From Glacieibacterium sp038210595 (GTDB lineage: Bacteria; Pseudomonadota; Alphaproteobacteria; Sphingomonadales; Sphingomonadaceae), in NCBI GenBank assembly GCA_038210595.1, contig JBBQWN010000021.1, positions 1 through 36,686 of the forward strand: a DNA stretch of 36,686 nucleotides, in the 5' to 3' direction. Both the position numbers and the translations under genes were made by a program. Every line of letters starts with the position of its first letter. Within the stretch, counting starts at the first letter, position 1. This document shows, in pieces, positions 1-10,620 of the stretch. The notes under the pieces are model-generated. The model did not search any database. It had not been told where the DNA came from and saw only the letters and a list, made by a program, of their open reading frames with translations.

Positions 1-175
1 GACCGAGACCGAGAGCAAGGCATCCATGGACCAGCTGATCGGCGCGCTCAGGTCGCTGGCGGCGCGCATGCTGGCGGACCCGGAGGCGTTCAGGGGGGCG
101 CCGTTCCTCAGTCCCCGCCGCCGCCTCGACGAGACCGGCGCAGCGCGCAAACCGGTGCTGACCTACGCTGGCTGA
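1..175 (+). CDS. gcvPB: Glycine dehydrogenase (decarboxylating) subunit 2, C-terminal end only
   Basis: Only the last 57 codons are in the window, entering in frame at base 2 and ending at TGA 173-175. The visible tail reads TETESKASMDQLIGALRSL and finishes with RRRLDETGAARKPVL. That matches the conserved end of the P-protein beta subunit of the glycine cleavage system. The enzyme decarboxylates glycine with pyridoxal phosphate and passes the aminomethyl group to the H-protein in the cytoplasm. The PLP lysine lies upstream, outside the window. The two-subunit form (gcvPA/gcvPB) is usual in alphaproteobacteria. Identification rests on this tail alone, but the pattern is distinctive. Confidence 0.85.
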   Translation, partial: TETESKASMDQLIGALRSLAARMLADPEAFRGAPFLSPRRRLDETGAARKPVLTYAG

Positions 176-654
176 ACCCAGGAACAGTCCGGTAATGGCC
201 GCGCCGGTGCGGACGTTCAGGGTTGCGCGGCGATCGACAGGGCCAGCGCGGCGAGTGCCGTCGGCACCGCCAGGAGCCCGGGGAGGACGACCCGCAGGTA
301 CAGCGCGATGCCGGTGGCGCTGATCGCCAGGAACATCGGCACGCTCACCATGTCGACGGCGAACTGCACGAACCCCCAGCGCGGCCCGAGCACCTGACCG
401 ACCATCGCATAATTGCCGCCGGCGAGAGGAAACGACGATCCGACCTCCGCCTGAGCGAAGGTGAAGATCAGGGTCATCAAGCCGCCGACCAGGAAGGCCA
501 GCGCCGCGCCGGTCCCCGCCTGGTGGATGATATCGCTACCGCTGATGAAAACCGATGCCGCCGGCGACAGCACAGACAGAGTCAGCAGTGCAACCCCAAA
601 CGGGCCGAGACTCCGGGTCAGTGTCGGCGGTGTCGGTGTCTTTGTCGTGGTCAT
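176..654 (-). pseudogene. APC-superfamily amino acid permease, frameshifted and 3'-truncated remnant
   Basis: ATG at 654 opens a frame of 145 codons ending at TGA 217-219. It encodes the first three or four membrane helices of an APC permease, including the typical start SLGPFGVALLTLSVLSPAAS and the segment AGGNYAMVGQVLGPRWGF. Family members normally have 12 helices and about 450-500 residues. From about 220 the neighbouring frame continues the same family sequence (ATLNVRTGAAITGLFLG) down to 176. A one-base shift near 221-232 therefore broke the gene. The homology then stops exactly where the opposing gcvPB gene ends, so the last two thirds are gone. A G-rich Shine-Dalgarno stretch precedes the ATG. 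Almost certainly non-functional. Confidence 0.8.
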
Positions 655-678
655 CGTCTGCCCCCCGGCGCTGGTTCG

Positions 679-707
679 AACGTCGCCACGGACGCGCGGA
701 TTGTCAA
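679..707 (-). promoter_or_regulatory. Possible promoter of the permease remnant
   Basis: On the minus strand a perfect TTGACA lies at 707-702. The hexamer 17 bases downstream (684-679, GACGTT) is a poor -10. It sits about 50 bases before the permease ATG, in the divergent gap with the NTP-transferase gene. Weak call, based only on the -35 match and its position. Confidence 0.25.
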
Positions 708-765
708 CGTAGCGCTGGACCTGGCGGCTTGCGCGCGGCGTGGCGCTCCCCCACACCGAGCGGCG

Positions 766-1542
766 ATGTGGACTGCCCTCCTGCTCGCCGGTCAGCGGCC
801 CGGCATCGACGCGCTGGCGGCGGCGTTCGGGGAGGAGCGCAAGGCGCTGGTCCGCGTCGGCGGTGAGCCGATGCTGTCGCGCGTGGCGCGGACCTTGCTC
901 GATTGCCCCGAGATCGCGCGCATCGTCATACTGGCACAGGATGACGACGTCCTGCTGGCCGCGCCGGGATGCGAATGGCTGGTGTCGGAGCCGCGAGTGG
1001 CTAGCGCGGCGTCCGGCGGCGCTATCGCCACGTCGGTGGCGGCGGTGGCGGGGACGTCGGTCGCGCCGTGGCCGGTGCTGGTGACCACCGCCGATCACCC
1101 GCTGCTCACCCCGGCAATGATCGCGGCGTTCATCGCCGGGGCAGGCGATGCCGATGTCGCGTTCGGGGTCGTCGAGCGGCGGGTCGTGCTTGCCGCCTAT
1201 CCGGACAACCGCCGGACCTGGCTGCGGTTTCGCGGCGGGGCGTGGTCTGGGGCGAACCTGTTCCTGTTGCGCGGCGCGGCGGCTGCCCCGGCGCTGGCGC
1301 TGTGGTCGGGCGTCGAGAAGGACCGCAAATCCGGGTGGCGGCTGATTGGCCAGCTGGGGCCGGGGCTGCTGGCCGGCGCGGCGCTGCGGCTGCTCAGCCT
1401 CGACGGCGCGGTGGCGCGGCTCGGGCATCGGCTCGGCCTGGTTGCCCGCGCCGTGCCGCTGGCTTTCGCGGAGGCCGCCATCGACGTCGACAAGCAGTCC
1501 GATCACGCGCTCGCCGAGGCGATCCTGAAGGCGCGCGCATGA
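766..1542 (+). CDS. MobA-like NTP transferase (nucleotidyltransferase family)
   Basis: A 258-residue cytoplasmic protein starting at ATG 766. The N-terminus TALLLAGQRPGIDALA followed by KALVRVGGEPML is the nucleotide-binding signature of the MobA/IspD-like fold. The usual LAGGxxxRMG is replaced by LAGQRPGxD, a variant common in sphingomonad homologues. TTADHPLLTPA (about residues 106-116) carries the aspartate expected to bind Mg2+. Such enzymes transfer an NMP group from NTP to a phosphorylated acceptor; the acceptor here is unknown. The stop overlaps the next gene's start (ATGA at 1539-1542), so the two products are probably translated together. A role in activating a sugar or polyol phosphate for lipid headgroups is only an inference from the phosphatase partner. 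Confidence 0.82.
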   Translation: MWTALLLAGQRPGIDALAAAFGEERKALVRVGGEPMLSRVARTLLDCPEIARIVILAQDDDVLLAAPGCEWLVSEPRVASAASGGAIATSVAAVAGTSVAPWPVLVTTADHPLLTPAMIAAFIAGAGDADVAFGVVERRVVLAAYPDNRRTWLRFRGGAWSGANLFLLRGAAAAPALALWSGVEKDRKSGWRLIGQLGPGLLAGAALRLLSLDGAVARLGHRLGLVARAVPLAFAEAAIDVDKQSDHALAEAILKARA

Positions 1543-2210
1543 CCGGCACGCCGACACCGCTCAGCATTTTCGACATGGACCGCACGATCACGCGCACCGG
1601 CACATATACGCCGTGGTTGTTGTTCTGGGCGGCGCGCGAGGCCCCGTGGCGGCTGGCGCTACTGCCCCTGTCGGCGCTGTTCGGGGCGGCATATCTGGCG
1701 AAGCTGATCACGCGGGCACGACTGAAGGAGTTGAACCACGCGCTGCTGATGGGCAGCGGGGCGCAGCGCGCGACCGTTGTGCGGCGGGCGGCGCAATTCG
1801 CGGCGCGGACGCTGGAGCGGAACGTCTTCGCCGGCGCGATTGCCCGTCTGGCTGCCGAGCGCGCGGGCGGGCGGCGGATCGTGCTCGCGACCGCCAGCTA
1901 TGCGTTCTATGTCGAGGCGATCGCGGCACGGCTGGGCGTCGCCGATGTCATCGCGACCGGCTCGGTGTGGGACGGCGACCGGCTGCGGCCGCGGCTGGCG
2001 GGCGAGAATTGCTATGGCGTGGCGAAGCGCCGGATGGTCGAGGCTTGGCTGGCGGCGGCGGGGCTGAGCGGTGCGCCGATGCGCTTCTTCTCCGACCATG
2101 TCAGCGACGCGCCGATGTTCGAGCTGGCGGACGAACGCATTGCGACCACGCCGTCGCCGAAGCTGCGCGCGGTCGCCGAGGCGCGCGGCTGGGAGATCGT
2201 TGACTGGTGA
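1539..2210 (+). CDS. HAD-superfamily subfamily IB phosphatase (SerB/CicA-like)
   Basis: A 223-residue protein starting at ATG 1539, overlapping the previous stop by four bases. FDMDRTITRTG near residues 10-20 is HAD motif I (DxDxT), with the first Asp as nucleophile. LATASYAFYVEAIA resembles motif II (Ser/Thr), a conserved Lys lies in VAKRRMVEAW, and SDHVSDAPMFELAD is motif IV, binding Mg2+. Length and the helical cap at about residues 25-90 fit HAD-IB phosphoserine phosphatase-like hydrolases. Substrate is unknown. Coupling to the NTP-transferase suggests the two act on the same phosphorylated metabolite. It converges with the small minus-strand gene at 2218, with only seven bases between them. 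Confidence 0.82.
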   Translation: MTGTPTPLSIFDMDRTITRTGTYTPWLLFWAAREAPWRLALLPLSALFGAAYLAKLITRARLKELNHALLMGSGAQRATVVRRAAQFAARTLERNVFAGAIARLAAERAGGRRIVLATASYAFYVEAIAARLGVADVIATGSVWDGDRLRPRLAGENCYGVAKRRMVEAWLAAAGLSGAPMRFFSDHVSDAPMFELADERIATTPSPKLRAVAEARGWEIVDW

Positions 2211-2217
2211 CGCGGCG

Positions 2218-2625
2218 TTACAGGCAGCGCACCATCTTGCGGGCCGGGCCGCGCGTCAGCGTCAGCGTCAGCGGCGGGCCGCCGCGCCGTGCGACGGTCA
2301 GGGCGAGCGAGCCGCCGCTCAGTTGTCCGTCGAAGCGCACCGCAGGCGGGGGCTTGCCGCTTTCGTCGACCATCTGCGGCCCCGGCGCGTACTCCTGGAA
2401 CTCACCGCTGGCGGTGAAGCGGCCGTGGCCGTCGAGGCGGATCGGCCCGGCGATCGAGCCGCCCGCGCAGCCCAGCTTCAGGTCGCCGCGGTCGGACCCG
2501 GCAACGAAGCTAGCCTCGCCGTTGCTAAATTCGCCGATCAGCAGGTGTGGCATGGCTTTCGCTTCCGGCATTGCGGTGCCGGACATTGCGGCCAGGGCGA
2601 TCAATGCGGCGGTCACAGCGATCAT
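2218..2625 (-). CDS. Small secreted protein of unknown function
   Basis: 135 residues. The N-terminus has a hydrophobic stretch (IAVTAALIALAAMSGTA) that looks like a short signal peptide, with possible cleavage near residue 24. The mature part is rich in Gly and beta-branched residues (LKLGCAGGSIAGPIRLDGHG, LTLTLTRGPARKMVRCL) and has two cysteines, one next to the C-terminus, which could form a disulfide in the periplasm. No domain recognised. ATG 2625 is the only plausible start; no strong Shine-Dalgarno is visible. It converges with the HAD gene and lies downstream of the terminator at 2689-2717, so it probably has its own promoter in 2626-2688. Confidence 0.6.
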   Translation of the reverse strand: MIAVTAALIALAAMSGTAMPEAKAMPHLLIGEFSNGEASFVAGSDRGDLKLGCAGGSIAGPIRLDGHGRFTASGEFQEYAPGPQMVDESGKPPPAVRFDGQLSGGSLALTVARRGGPPLTLTLTRGPARKMVRCL

Positions 2626-2688
2626 TGCACCGCGATGCGCTTAATCGGCTTCCAAGTCCAGCACGCCTGGCGAGCGGAGCGCACAAAA

Positions 2689-2717
2689 AACGGGCGGAGC
2701 CAGCGGCCCCGCCCGTT
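2689..2717 (-). terminator. Rho-independent terminator of the PEPxxWA-CTERM gene
   Basis: Perfect 9-bp arms (2689-2697 and 2709-2717, AACGGGCGG/CCGCCCGTT) around an 11-base loop. Read on the minus strand the stem runs into a T-run (complement of A 2685-2690). It lies 19 bases beyond the stop of the 2736-4412 gene, which it should terminate. Confidence 0.85.
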
Positions 2718-2735
2718 CATTTTGGCAGACCGTGT

Positions 2736-4412
2736 TCAGGCGGTCAGATAGCCGGTCCGCCGACGGCGGGCTTGCGCACCGACAAAGCCGAAGCCGAGGA
2801 TCATCATCGCCCAGGTTGCCGGCTCTGGCACCGCGCCGATACCCAGCTGCGCGATATAAGTGCCCCAGCGACCGAACCCGCTGCCACTCGGGTGGCCGCC
2901 AGCGGCGTTGTTATACTCGCGCGCGAACTCGCCGATCACCCAGAAACGGTGGCTGTCGGTGGGGTCGAGCGTGACGCTGCTGTAATCGCCAAATCGCTGG
3001 CGACCGGCAGCAGGCAGAAGCTCTGACGAACCGTTGTGATACTGATCGACCAGGCTTTGCTTGATCAGGATTTCACCGCTTGTCGAGATCAGCGCGCCCG
3101 TGGCGTCGGTGTTGAACGACCGGGCGAAGATGCTGATCCGGCCATCCGTCCCGGTGCTGATATCGCCGGAACGATTATAGCCGACAACGACCTGCCCGGC
3201 GCTGTTCACCGCCAGCGATCCGTACGAGTAATCGTAATGATCGCTGGCCCCGCCGCCGATGTCGGTTTCGGACAGAACCGAGTTGGTTGCCTTGTCGACG
3301 ACCGTGACACGCACGACGTCATGATCTGTGCCGATCGGGCGAACCGTGGTGACAAAGTAGATCTTGCCCTTGATTTCCCACGCGTTCGTGCCGGTGCGCT
3401 CGTCACCTCCAGTCATCACGCGCGCGTTGGCCCCAACAACCGGCTGGCGGACATTTCCCGGCGAGTTGAAGTCAGTTCCGTTGAGATAGACGGCCGCTGT
3501 CTTCGTCGCTTCGAGAGAGCCGGCGTCGACGATCGAGTAAGTGACGTTGTCGGCGATGAAAAGGCTCGACGAGATCACGGTGGCGGTGTTGCTGCCGCCC
3601 TGGCGGTTGACGCCCTGAATGGCAAAGCCGTTGTCTTCGTCGGATGCGCCGCCGGTATAGGGCGTGTTGAACTGCAGAACTGAGCCGGTCGGGCCGCCGG
3701 CAGCGAAGATATCCTTCTTGTTCAGGACATTCAGCGTTGTGCCACGGAAAAAATTGCCGCCACCACTGGAAGACGGCGCAAAATTGTTAGTGCCGATGAT
3801 GATCGAGTTGCCGCTGATGGCGAGCGTCGGGAAGTCGGCCGTGGCGCCAAAGCCGAATCCGGAATAGCCAGTGAAGCTGGCGGCGTGCCACGGACCGAGC
3901 GCATCAGCGGTCTCCGACACGGCAACCTGCAGATTCGCGACGTTGGCTCCAAATCCAATCGCCAGCCAGCGATTGCTGGGCTTGTCGAACAGAATGCGCG
4001 GATCGCCGCCGGTCGCGGTACCGCCGGCAGCTTGCCAGAAGCTGCTGTCGGTCTTGCGCGGCGCGGCGAGCAGGCCGGTCGCCTTGTTGTAAACCGAGAA
4101 ACTGCCGTTGATCAGCTCGACATATTGAGTCGTGCCAACGGCACCCATCGTGTCGGGGGGAATGAGGCCGATACCCAAGCTGCGGGTGTCATAGTCCGAC
4201 GTGCCTTCGAAGCTCGAGACGATCGAAGTCGCATTGGTGGGCGCGAAGAACAGCGGTGTCGAGCTGACGCCCCCACCAACGTGAACATCGGTCGGCGGAA
4301 TCGGAAAATCGCCGTCGTCCTCGATGAAATAATCCTTGGCTTCCCGAGCCGTGGCGGAAATTGACATGAAAATTGCCGCAACTGCAGTTGCGGCCAAAAG
4401 AATCGGCCTCAT
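2736..4412 (-). CDS. PEPxxWA-CTERM sorting domain-containing exported protein
   Basis: 558 residues from ATG 4412. The frame can be read five codons further to a TTG, but an AGGGGG Shine-Dalgarno sits eight bases before the ATG, which decides the start. Residues 1-23 form a signal peptide. The body is a large beta-rich extracellular domain containing IPPDTMGAVGTTQYVELING and several GG/NG turns; no catalytic motif is recognised. The C-terminus has VPEPATWAMMILGFGFVGA followed by RRRR, the PEPxxWA sorting signal: motif, membrane helix, basic tail. Such proteins are handed to an exosortase and usually released or anchored at the surface. It lies 133 bases downstream of acnA on the same strand and ends at a strong terminator. 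Confidence 0.88.
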   Translation of the reverse strand: MRPILLAATAVAAIFMSISATAREAKDYFIEDDGDFPIPPTDVHVGGGVSSTPLFFAPTNATSIVSSFEGTSDYDTRSLGIGLIPPDTMGAVGTTQYVELINGSFSVYNKATGLLAAPRKTDSSFWQAAGGTATGGDPRILFDKPSNRWLAIGFGANVANLQVAVSETADALGPWHAASFTGYSGFGFGATADFPTLAISGNSIIIGTNNFAPSSSGGGNFFRGTTLNVLNKKDIFAAGGPTGSVLQFNTPYTGGASDEDNGFAIQGVNRQGGSNTATVISSSLFIADNVTYSIVDAGSLEATKTAAVYLNGTDFNSPGNVRQPVVGANARVMTGGDERTGTNAWEIKGKIYFVTTVRPIGTDHDVVRVTVVDKATNSVLSETDIGGGASDHYDYSYGSLAVNSAGQVVVGYNRSGDISTGTDGRISIFARSFNTDATGALISTSGEILIKQSLVDQYHNGSSELLPAAGRQRFGDYSSVTLDPTDSHRFWVIGEFAREYNNAAGGHPSGSGFGRWGTYIAQLGIGAVPEPATWAMMILGFGFVGAQARRRRTGYLTA

Positions 4413-4500
4413 CGAACGCCCCCTCAAAATGTCCCAGATGCAGCCGTTAAACTGCGCCTGTTCTCAATTCAGCGTGATTCGACCGACTGCGCAAGTGCTA

Positions 4501-4542
4501 AAATGCAACACGCCAATCAGAACCAAAAGCGACGGTTGCATT
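4501..4542. other. Inverted repeat just after acnA
   Basis: AATGCAAC (4502-4509) and GTTGCATT (4535-4542) form 8-bp arms separated by 25 bases, four bases past the acnA stop codon. There is no T-run, so it is a poor intrinsic terminator. It could be an RNA stem protecting the acnA 3' end or a protein site upstream of the exported-protein gene. Confidence 0.35.
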
Positions 4543-4545
4543 GCG

Positions 4546-7236
<2,691 letters not shown>

Positions 7237-7323
7237 GGCGTGTCCCGATGCTGCTGCCCGGGCGTCCTAGCAAAGGGGGCCGGGGGCGGCTAGGGCGCGG
7301 TACGCATGGGTTCGATGCCTACC

Positions 7324-8433
7324 TTACGCCGCCCTGCGCGTGTCCAGCTCGGTCAGCTTGCGGATGAACTCGACCTCGGTGGCGTCATGGGGGACGCCCG
7401 CCTTGTCGAAGATGTCGTGGAACCACGGCTCGGCGGTCGGCACAAGGCGGGGGTTGGCCCAGCTGTCCCACGGCAGGTGGGTCTGCGTCTTGCCCTGGAC
7501 CAGGCCCCAGCAGAAGGCGCCGACCTTCGCCTTCTTGGCGACGGGCAGGATCGCCTCGAAGGTGCTGCCGACGGGGCGCGCCATGAACTCGGTGCACAGC
7601 AACGGGCGGCCCATCGCCTTCAGCCATTTGATCCGCTGGCGGAAATCTTTGGCGCGACCGTAATTGTGGAAGCTGATGACGTCGGAGCAGTCAGTTTGCG
7701 CCCGCTGGATCGGGCTGAGCAGGTCCGGCGCCGACCAGTCGCCCAGCCAGATGCCGCTGGTCAGCGGCTGCGTCGCACCTGCGTCGCGCGCCCAGCCGAA
7801 CGCTGCCACCAGCAGCGGCACGACCAGGTCCGCCTTCGCCCTGAGCTGAAGGGGATCGCACAGCGCCACCTCTGGGCCGTTGTCGGGCTCGTTCCAGATG
7901 TCCCAGGCGAGCACACGGTCGTCGGCGGCGAACCGCCCGACAACACCGCTGACATAGTCGTGCAGGCGTCCGTGCTGGCGGTCGTCGCCCAGCACCGCCA
8001 TGCCGGGCGACTGCACCCAGCCGCTGTTGTGGACGCCCGGGGTCGGCGCGCGTTGCACACCGAGTTCGGGGCGCGGATCCCAGCACGAATCGAACAGCAC
8101 CAGCATGGTGCGGATGCCGTGCCGGGAGGCGACACCGAGGAAGGCGTCGATCCGCGCCGCGAACCCCTGCGGATCGGCCCACCATAGCAGGTCGTGCAGG
8201 TAGACCCTGACCGCGTTCATGCCGAGGCCCGCGGCCAGCGCCAGCTCGGTATCGATGGTGGCCAGGTCGAAACTGTCGGCCTGCCACATCTCCAGCTGGT
8301 TGACCGCGTTCGACGGGGTGAAGTTGCAGCCGATCAGCCAGGGCTGAGCCTTGTGCCAGGCATGTGCCGCTGCGGGCGTCCAGCGCGCCGCCGTCGAACC
8401 TGTCACAAGCCCCCCAAGGTCTGCGTCGAGCAC
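7324..8433 (-). CDS. GH5-like glycoside hydrolase (cellulase family, cytoplasmic)
   Basis: A (beta/alpha)8-barrel hydrolase of about 369 residues. The acid/base Glu182 is in AWDIWNEPDN and the nucleophile Glu282 in LLCTEFMARP, in clan GH-A spacing. Other clan-typical segments are GMNAVRVYLHDLLWW and SFHNYGR. I chose GTG 8433 because GAGGAG sits eight bases before it (8441-8447). ATG 8454, seven codons upstream, is the alternative and has no ribosome site. There is no signal peptide, so it probably acts on an internal oligosaccharide. Substrate unknown. It lies downstream of the pal hairpin and reads away from acnA's promoter region, so it is likely monocistronic. Confidence 0.8.
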   Translation of the reverse strand: MLDADLGGLVTGSTAARWTPAAAHAWHKAQPWLIGCNFTPSNAVNQLEMWQADSFDLATIDTELALAAGLGMNAVRVYLHDLLWWADPQGFAARIDAFLGVASRHGIRTMLVLFDSCWDPRPELGVQRAPTPGVHNSGWVQSPGMAVLGDDRQHGRLHDYVSGVVGRFAADDRVLAWDIWNEPDNGPEVALCDPLQLRAKADLVVPLLVAAFGWARDAGATQPLTSGIWLGDWSAPDLLSPIQRAQTDCSDVISFHNYGRAKDFRQRIKWLKAMGRPLLCTEFMARPVGSTFEAILPVAKKAKVGAFCWGLVQGKTQTHLPWDSWANPRLVPTAEPWFHDIFDKAGVPHDATEVEFIRKLTELDTRRAA

Positions 8434-8533
8434 GTCCGTCTCTCCTCGCTTCATACCGCAAGATACGGGGTTGCGGCCAGCGGGATTACTCAAAATGCGG
8501 TGAATGGAATCGATGCGCGGCACACGTGCAGGA

Positions 8534-8561
8534 TCACCCCGCGGCGCTTACCGCGGGGTGA
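8534..8561 (-). terminator. GC-rich hairpin after pal, probable end of the tolB-pal transcript
   Basis: Perfect 11-bp arms (8534-8544 and 8551-8561, TCACCCCGCGG/CCGCGGGGTGA) around a six-base loop, about 28 bases beyond the pal stop. No T-run follows, so termination may need Rho, or the stem may simply protect the mRNA end. Confidence 0.55.
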
Positions 8562-8588
8562 ATCAAGCGTTGTCCGGCGTTCAGTCGT

Positions 8589-9149
8589 TCAGCGCGCGCC
8601 GCTGAGGATCACGGTCACGGCGCGGCGGTTCTTCGCATAGGCCGCCTCGTCGGAGCCCTCGGCCTCCGGCCGCTCCTTGCCATAGCTGATCGTCGCGATC
8701 CGCGCTGCGCCAACACCTTGGGCAGCAAGGAAATTCTTGGCGGCGTTGGCGCGGCGGTCGCCCAGCGCAAGGTTGTATTCGCGGGTTCCGCGCTCGTCGG
8801 TATGCCCCTCGATGGTGATCTTGACCTGGCCGTAGCGCGCCAGCCATTCCGCCTGTTTGCCGAGGATAGCGCGCGCTTCGTCATCAAGTTCATAACTGTC
8901 ATAGCCGAACAGCACCCGGTCGCTGCCCGACTGGGCGACGAAGTCGGACTGGCTGCCCGGCAGGTTGGAGGTGCCGACGGCGCTGTCGCTCTGGCCGCCT
9001 GCGGCACCGCCGGAATCGGGGCCGGTCGGGCCGGCGGGCGTGCTCTGCTGCGGCGGCAGCGGCGGCAGGTCCTTCTTCTTCTTGCCCGAGCACGCGGCGG
9101 TGGCGATCAGCGCGGCGGCGAGACCGATGTTGAGGATGGGGCTGCGCAT
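8589..9149 (-). CDS. pal: Peptidoglycan-associated lipoprotein Pal
   Basis: 186 residues. The N-terminus is a lipoprotein signal with lipobox TAAC and Cys20 as the acylated residue. Ser at +2 predicts outer-membrane sorting. A Gly/Pro/Ser-rich linker follows to about residue 70. The OmpA-like domain (75-186) then contains EGHTDERGTREYNLALGDRR, the diaminopimelate-binding loop. Pal anchors the outer membrane to peptidoglycan and interacts with TolA and TolB during division. It follows tolB by 21 bases on the same strand and ends before the hairpin at 8534-8561. Confidence 0.96.
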   Translation of the reverse strand: MRSPILNIGLAAALIATAACSGKKKKDLPPLPPQQSTPAGPTGPDSGGAAGGQSDSAVGTSNLPGSQSDFVAQSGSDRVLFGYDSYELDDEARAILGKQAEWLARYGQVKITIEGHTDERGTREYNLALGDRRANAAKNFLAAQGVGAARIATISYGKERPEAEGSDEAAYAKNRRAVTVILSGAR

Positions 9150-9170
9150 GTTCGTCTCCTTGGATGCGGT

Positions 9171-10496
9171 TCAGGGCAACAACGGCGACCAGGCCGGATC
9201 GGACCCATCGCGAGGAGTCTTGAGCTTCCGCTCGTTCTGGCCCGACAGATCGACCGAGTAGAGGTCTACGGTGCCGGCGCGGCCCGCCAGCGTGCGGAAG
9301 AACAGCACGACGCGGCCGTTCGGCGACCAGGTCGGGCCTTCGTCCTGATAGCTGTTGGTGAGCAGGCGCTCGCCGCCGCCATCGGGGCGCATGACGCCGA
9401 TACGGAACTGCCCGCCGCCCAGTTTCGTGAACGCCACCAGGTCGCCGCGCGGGCTCCACACCGGGGTGGCATAGCGGCCCTCCCCGAACGAGATGCGCGT
9501 TTGGCCTGAGCCGTCCGCGGCCATCGTGTATATCTGCTGGGTGCCGCCGCGATCGCTTTCGAAGACGATGCGGCTGCCGTCCGGCGAATAGCTGGGTGCC
9601 GTGTCAATGCCGGGGCCGGTAGTCAGGCGGGTCAGTGCGCGGCTGGCGATGTTCAGCCGGTAGACGTCGGTGTTGCCGCCCACCGCCATCGAGAACACCA
9701 GGTTGCTGCCATCGGGCGAGAAGCGCGGGGCAAAGCTCATATTGGGGAAGTCGCCGACCGCCTGCTGCTGCCCGGTGCCGATCGTATAGACCCACACCCG
9801 CGGCCGGTTGTTGGCGAACGACATGTAGGTGATGGTCTGCTGGTTGGGCGCGAAGCGGGGCGTCAGCACGAGGTTCTGGCCGTTTGTCAGGAAGCGGTGG
9901 CCGGCCCCGTCCTGATCCATGATCGCCAGCATCTTCAGCCGCTTGGTCTTGGGGCCGGTCTCCGAGACATAGACGATCCGGCTGTCGAAATAGCCGCCCT
10001 CGCCAGTGAGGCGCGAGTAAACGAGGTCTGCACATTTGTGCGCCGCGCGGCGCCAGTTGGCGGCGGTGGTCGTGAAGCCCTTCTGGTCGAGCGGCTGCCC
10101 GGCGAAAACGTCGAAGGCATAGCAGGCGACCGTGATGCCGCCGTCCGGGTTCGCGGTGACGCTGCCGGTGACCAGTGCCTGTGCGGCGACCGTGCGCCAT
10201 GCCGCATATTGCGGCGCCGTGGTGTCGGCCATGGTCACGGTCGTCGTATAGGCGGCCGGATCGAGCGGGCGGAACAGGCCGGACGATCCCAGGTCCGCGG
10301 CGATCACCTGGGCGACCTGCGCCCCCAAGGCGGTCGTGTTGCCGGCGCCGGTCGAAGCGGCGGCGGGGGTGGCAAACGCCGGCACCGCGATCGGCAGCGG
10401 CTGGGCGATGCCCGAATTGATATCGACACGGATCACCGCTTCGGCAGGGGTGGCCGCGACCGTCAGGGCGGCAACGAAAACGGAAATGAGGCGCAT
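9171..10496 (-). CDS. tolB: Tol-Pal system protein TolB
   Basis: 441 residues from ATG 10496, preceded by AAGGAAG. The frame opens further upstream, but the signal peptide (about residues 1-20, ending AEA) fixes this start. An N-terminal alpha/beta domain is followed by the six-bladed propeller with its repeats (FAPRFSPDGSNLVF, APSYSPDGSRIVFESD, TPVWSPRGDLVAF, GPTWSPNGRVVLFF). TolB is periplasmic and links Pal to TolA. It is normally directly downstream of tolA. Here two glycosyltransferase genes intervene and tolB faces a divergent gene, so tolB-pal must have its own promoter in 10497-10620. Confidence 0.96.
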   Translation of the reverse strand: MRLISVFVAALTVAATPAEAVIRVDINSGIAQPLPIAVPAFATPAAASTGAGNTTALGAQVAQVIAADLGSSGLFRPLDPAAYTTTVTMADTTAPQYAAWRTVAAQALVTGSVTANPDGGITVACYAFDVFAGQPLDQKGFTTTAANWRRAAHKCADLVYSRLTGEGGYFDSRIVYVSETGPKTKRLKMLAIMDQDGAGHRFLTNGQNLVLTPRFAPNQQTITYMSFANNRPRVWVYTIGTGQQQAVGDFPNMSFAPRFSPDGSNLVFSMAVGGNTDVYRLNIASRALTRLTTGPGIDTAPSYSPDGSRIVFESDRGGTQQIYTMAADGSGQTRISFGEGRYATPVWSPRGDLVAFTKLGGGQFRIGVMRPDGGGERLLTNSYQDEGPTWSPNGRVVLFFRTLAGRAGTVDLYSVDLSGQNERKLKTPRDGSDPAWSPLLP

Positions 10497-10620
10497 GGCG
10501 GCTTCCTTACTTGCTTTCGCCGTCGGCGCGAAAGCGCGCATTCCAAAGTCTAGACTTGCGGCGCCCATCCAGCCTATCCAACACGGGCCAAAGCGAACCC
10601 AAGCTGAACCAGAGGGCGAA

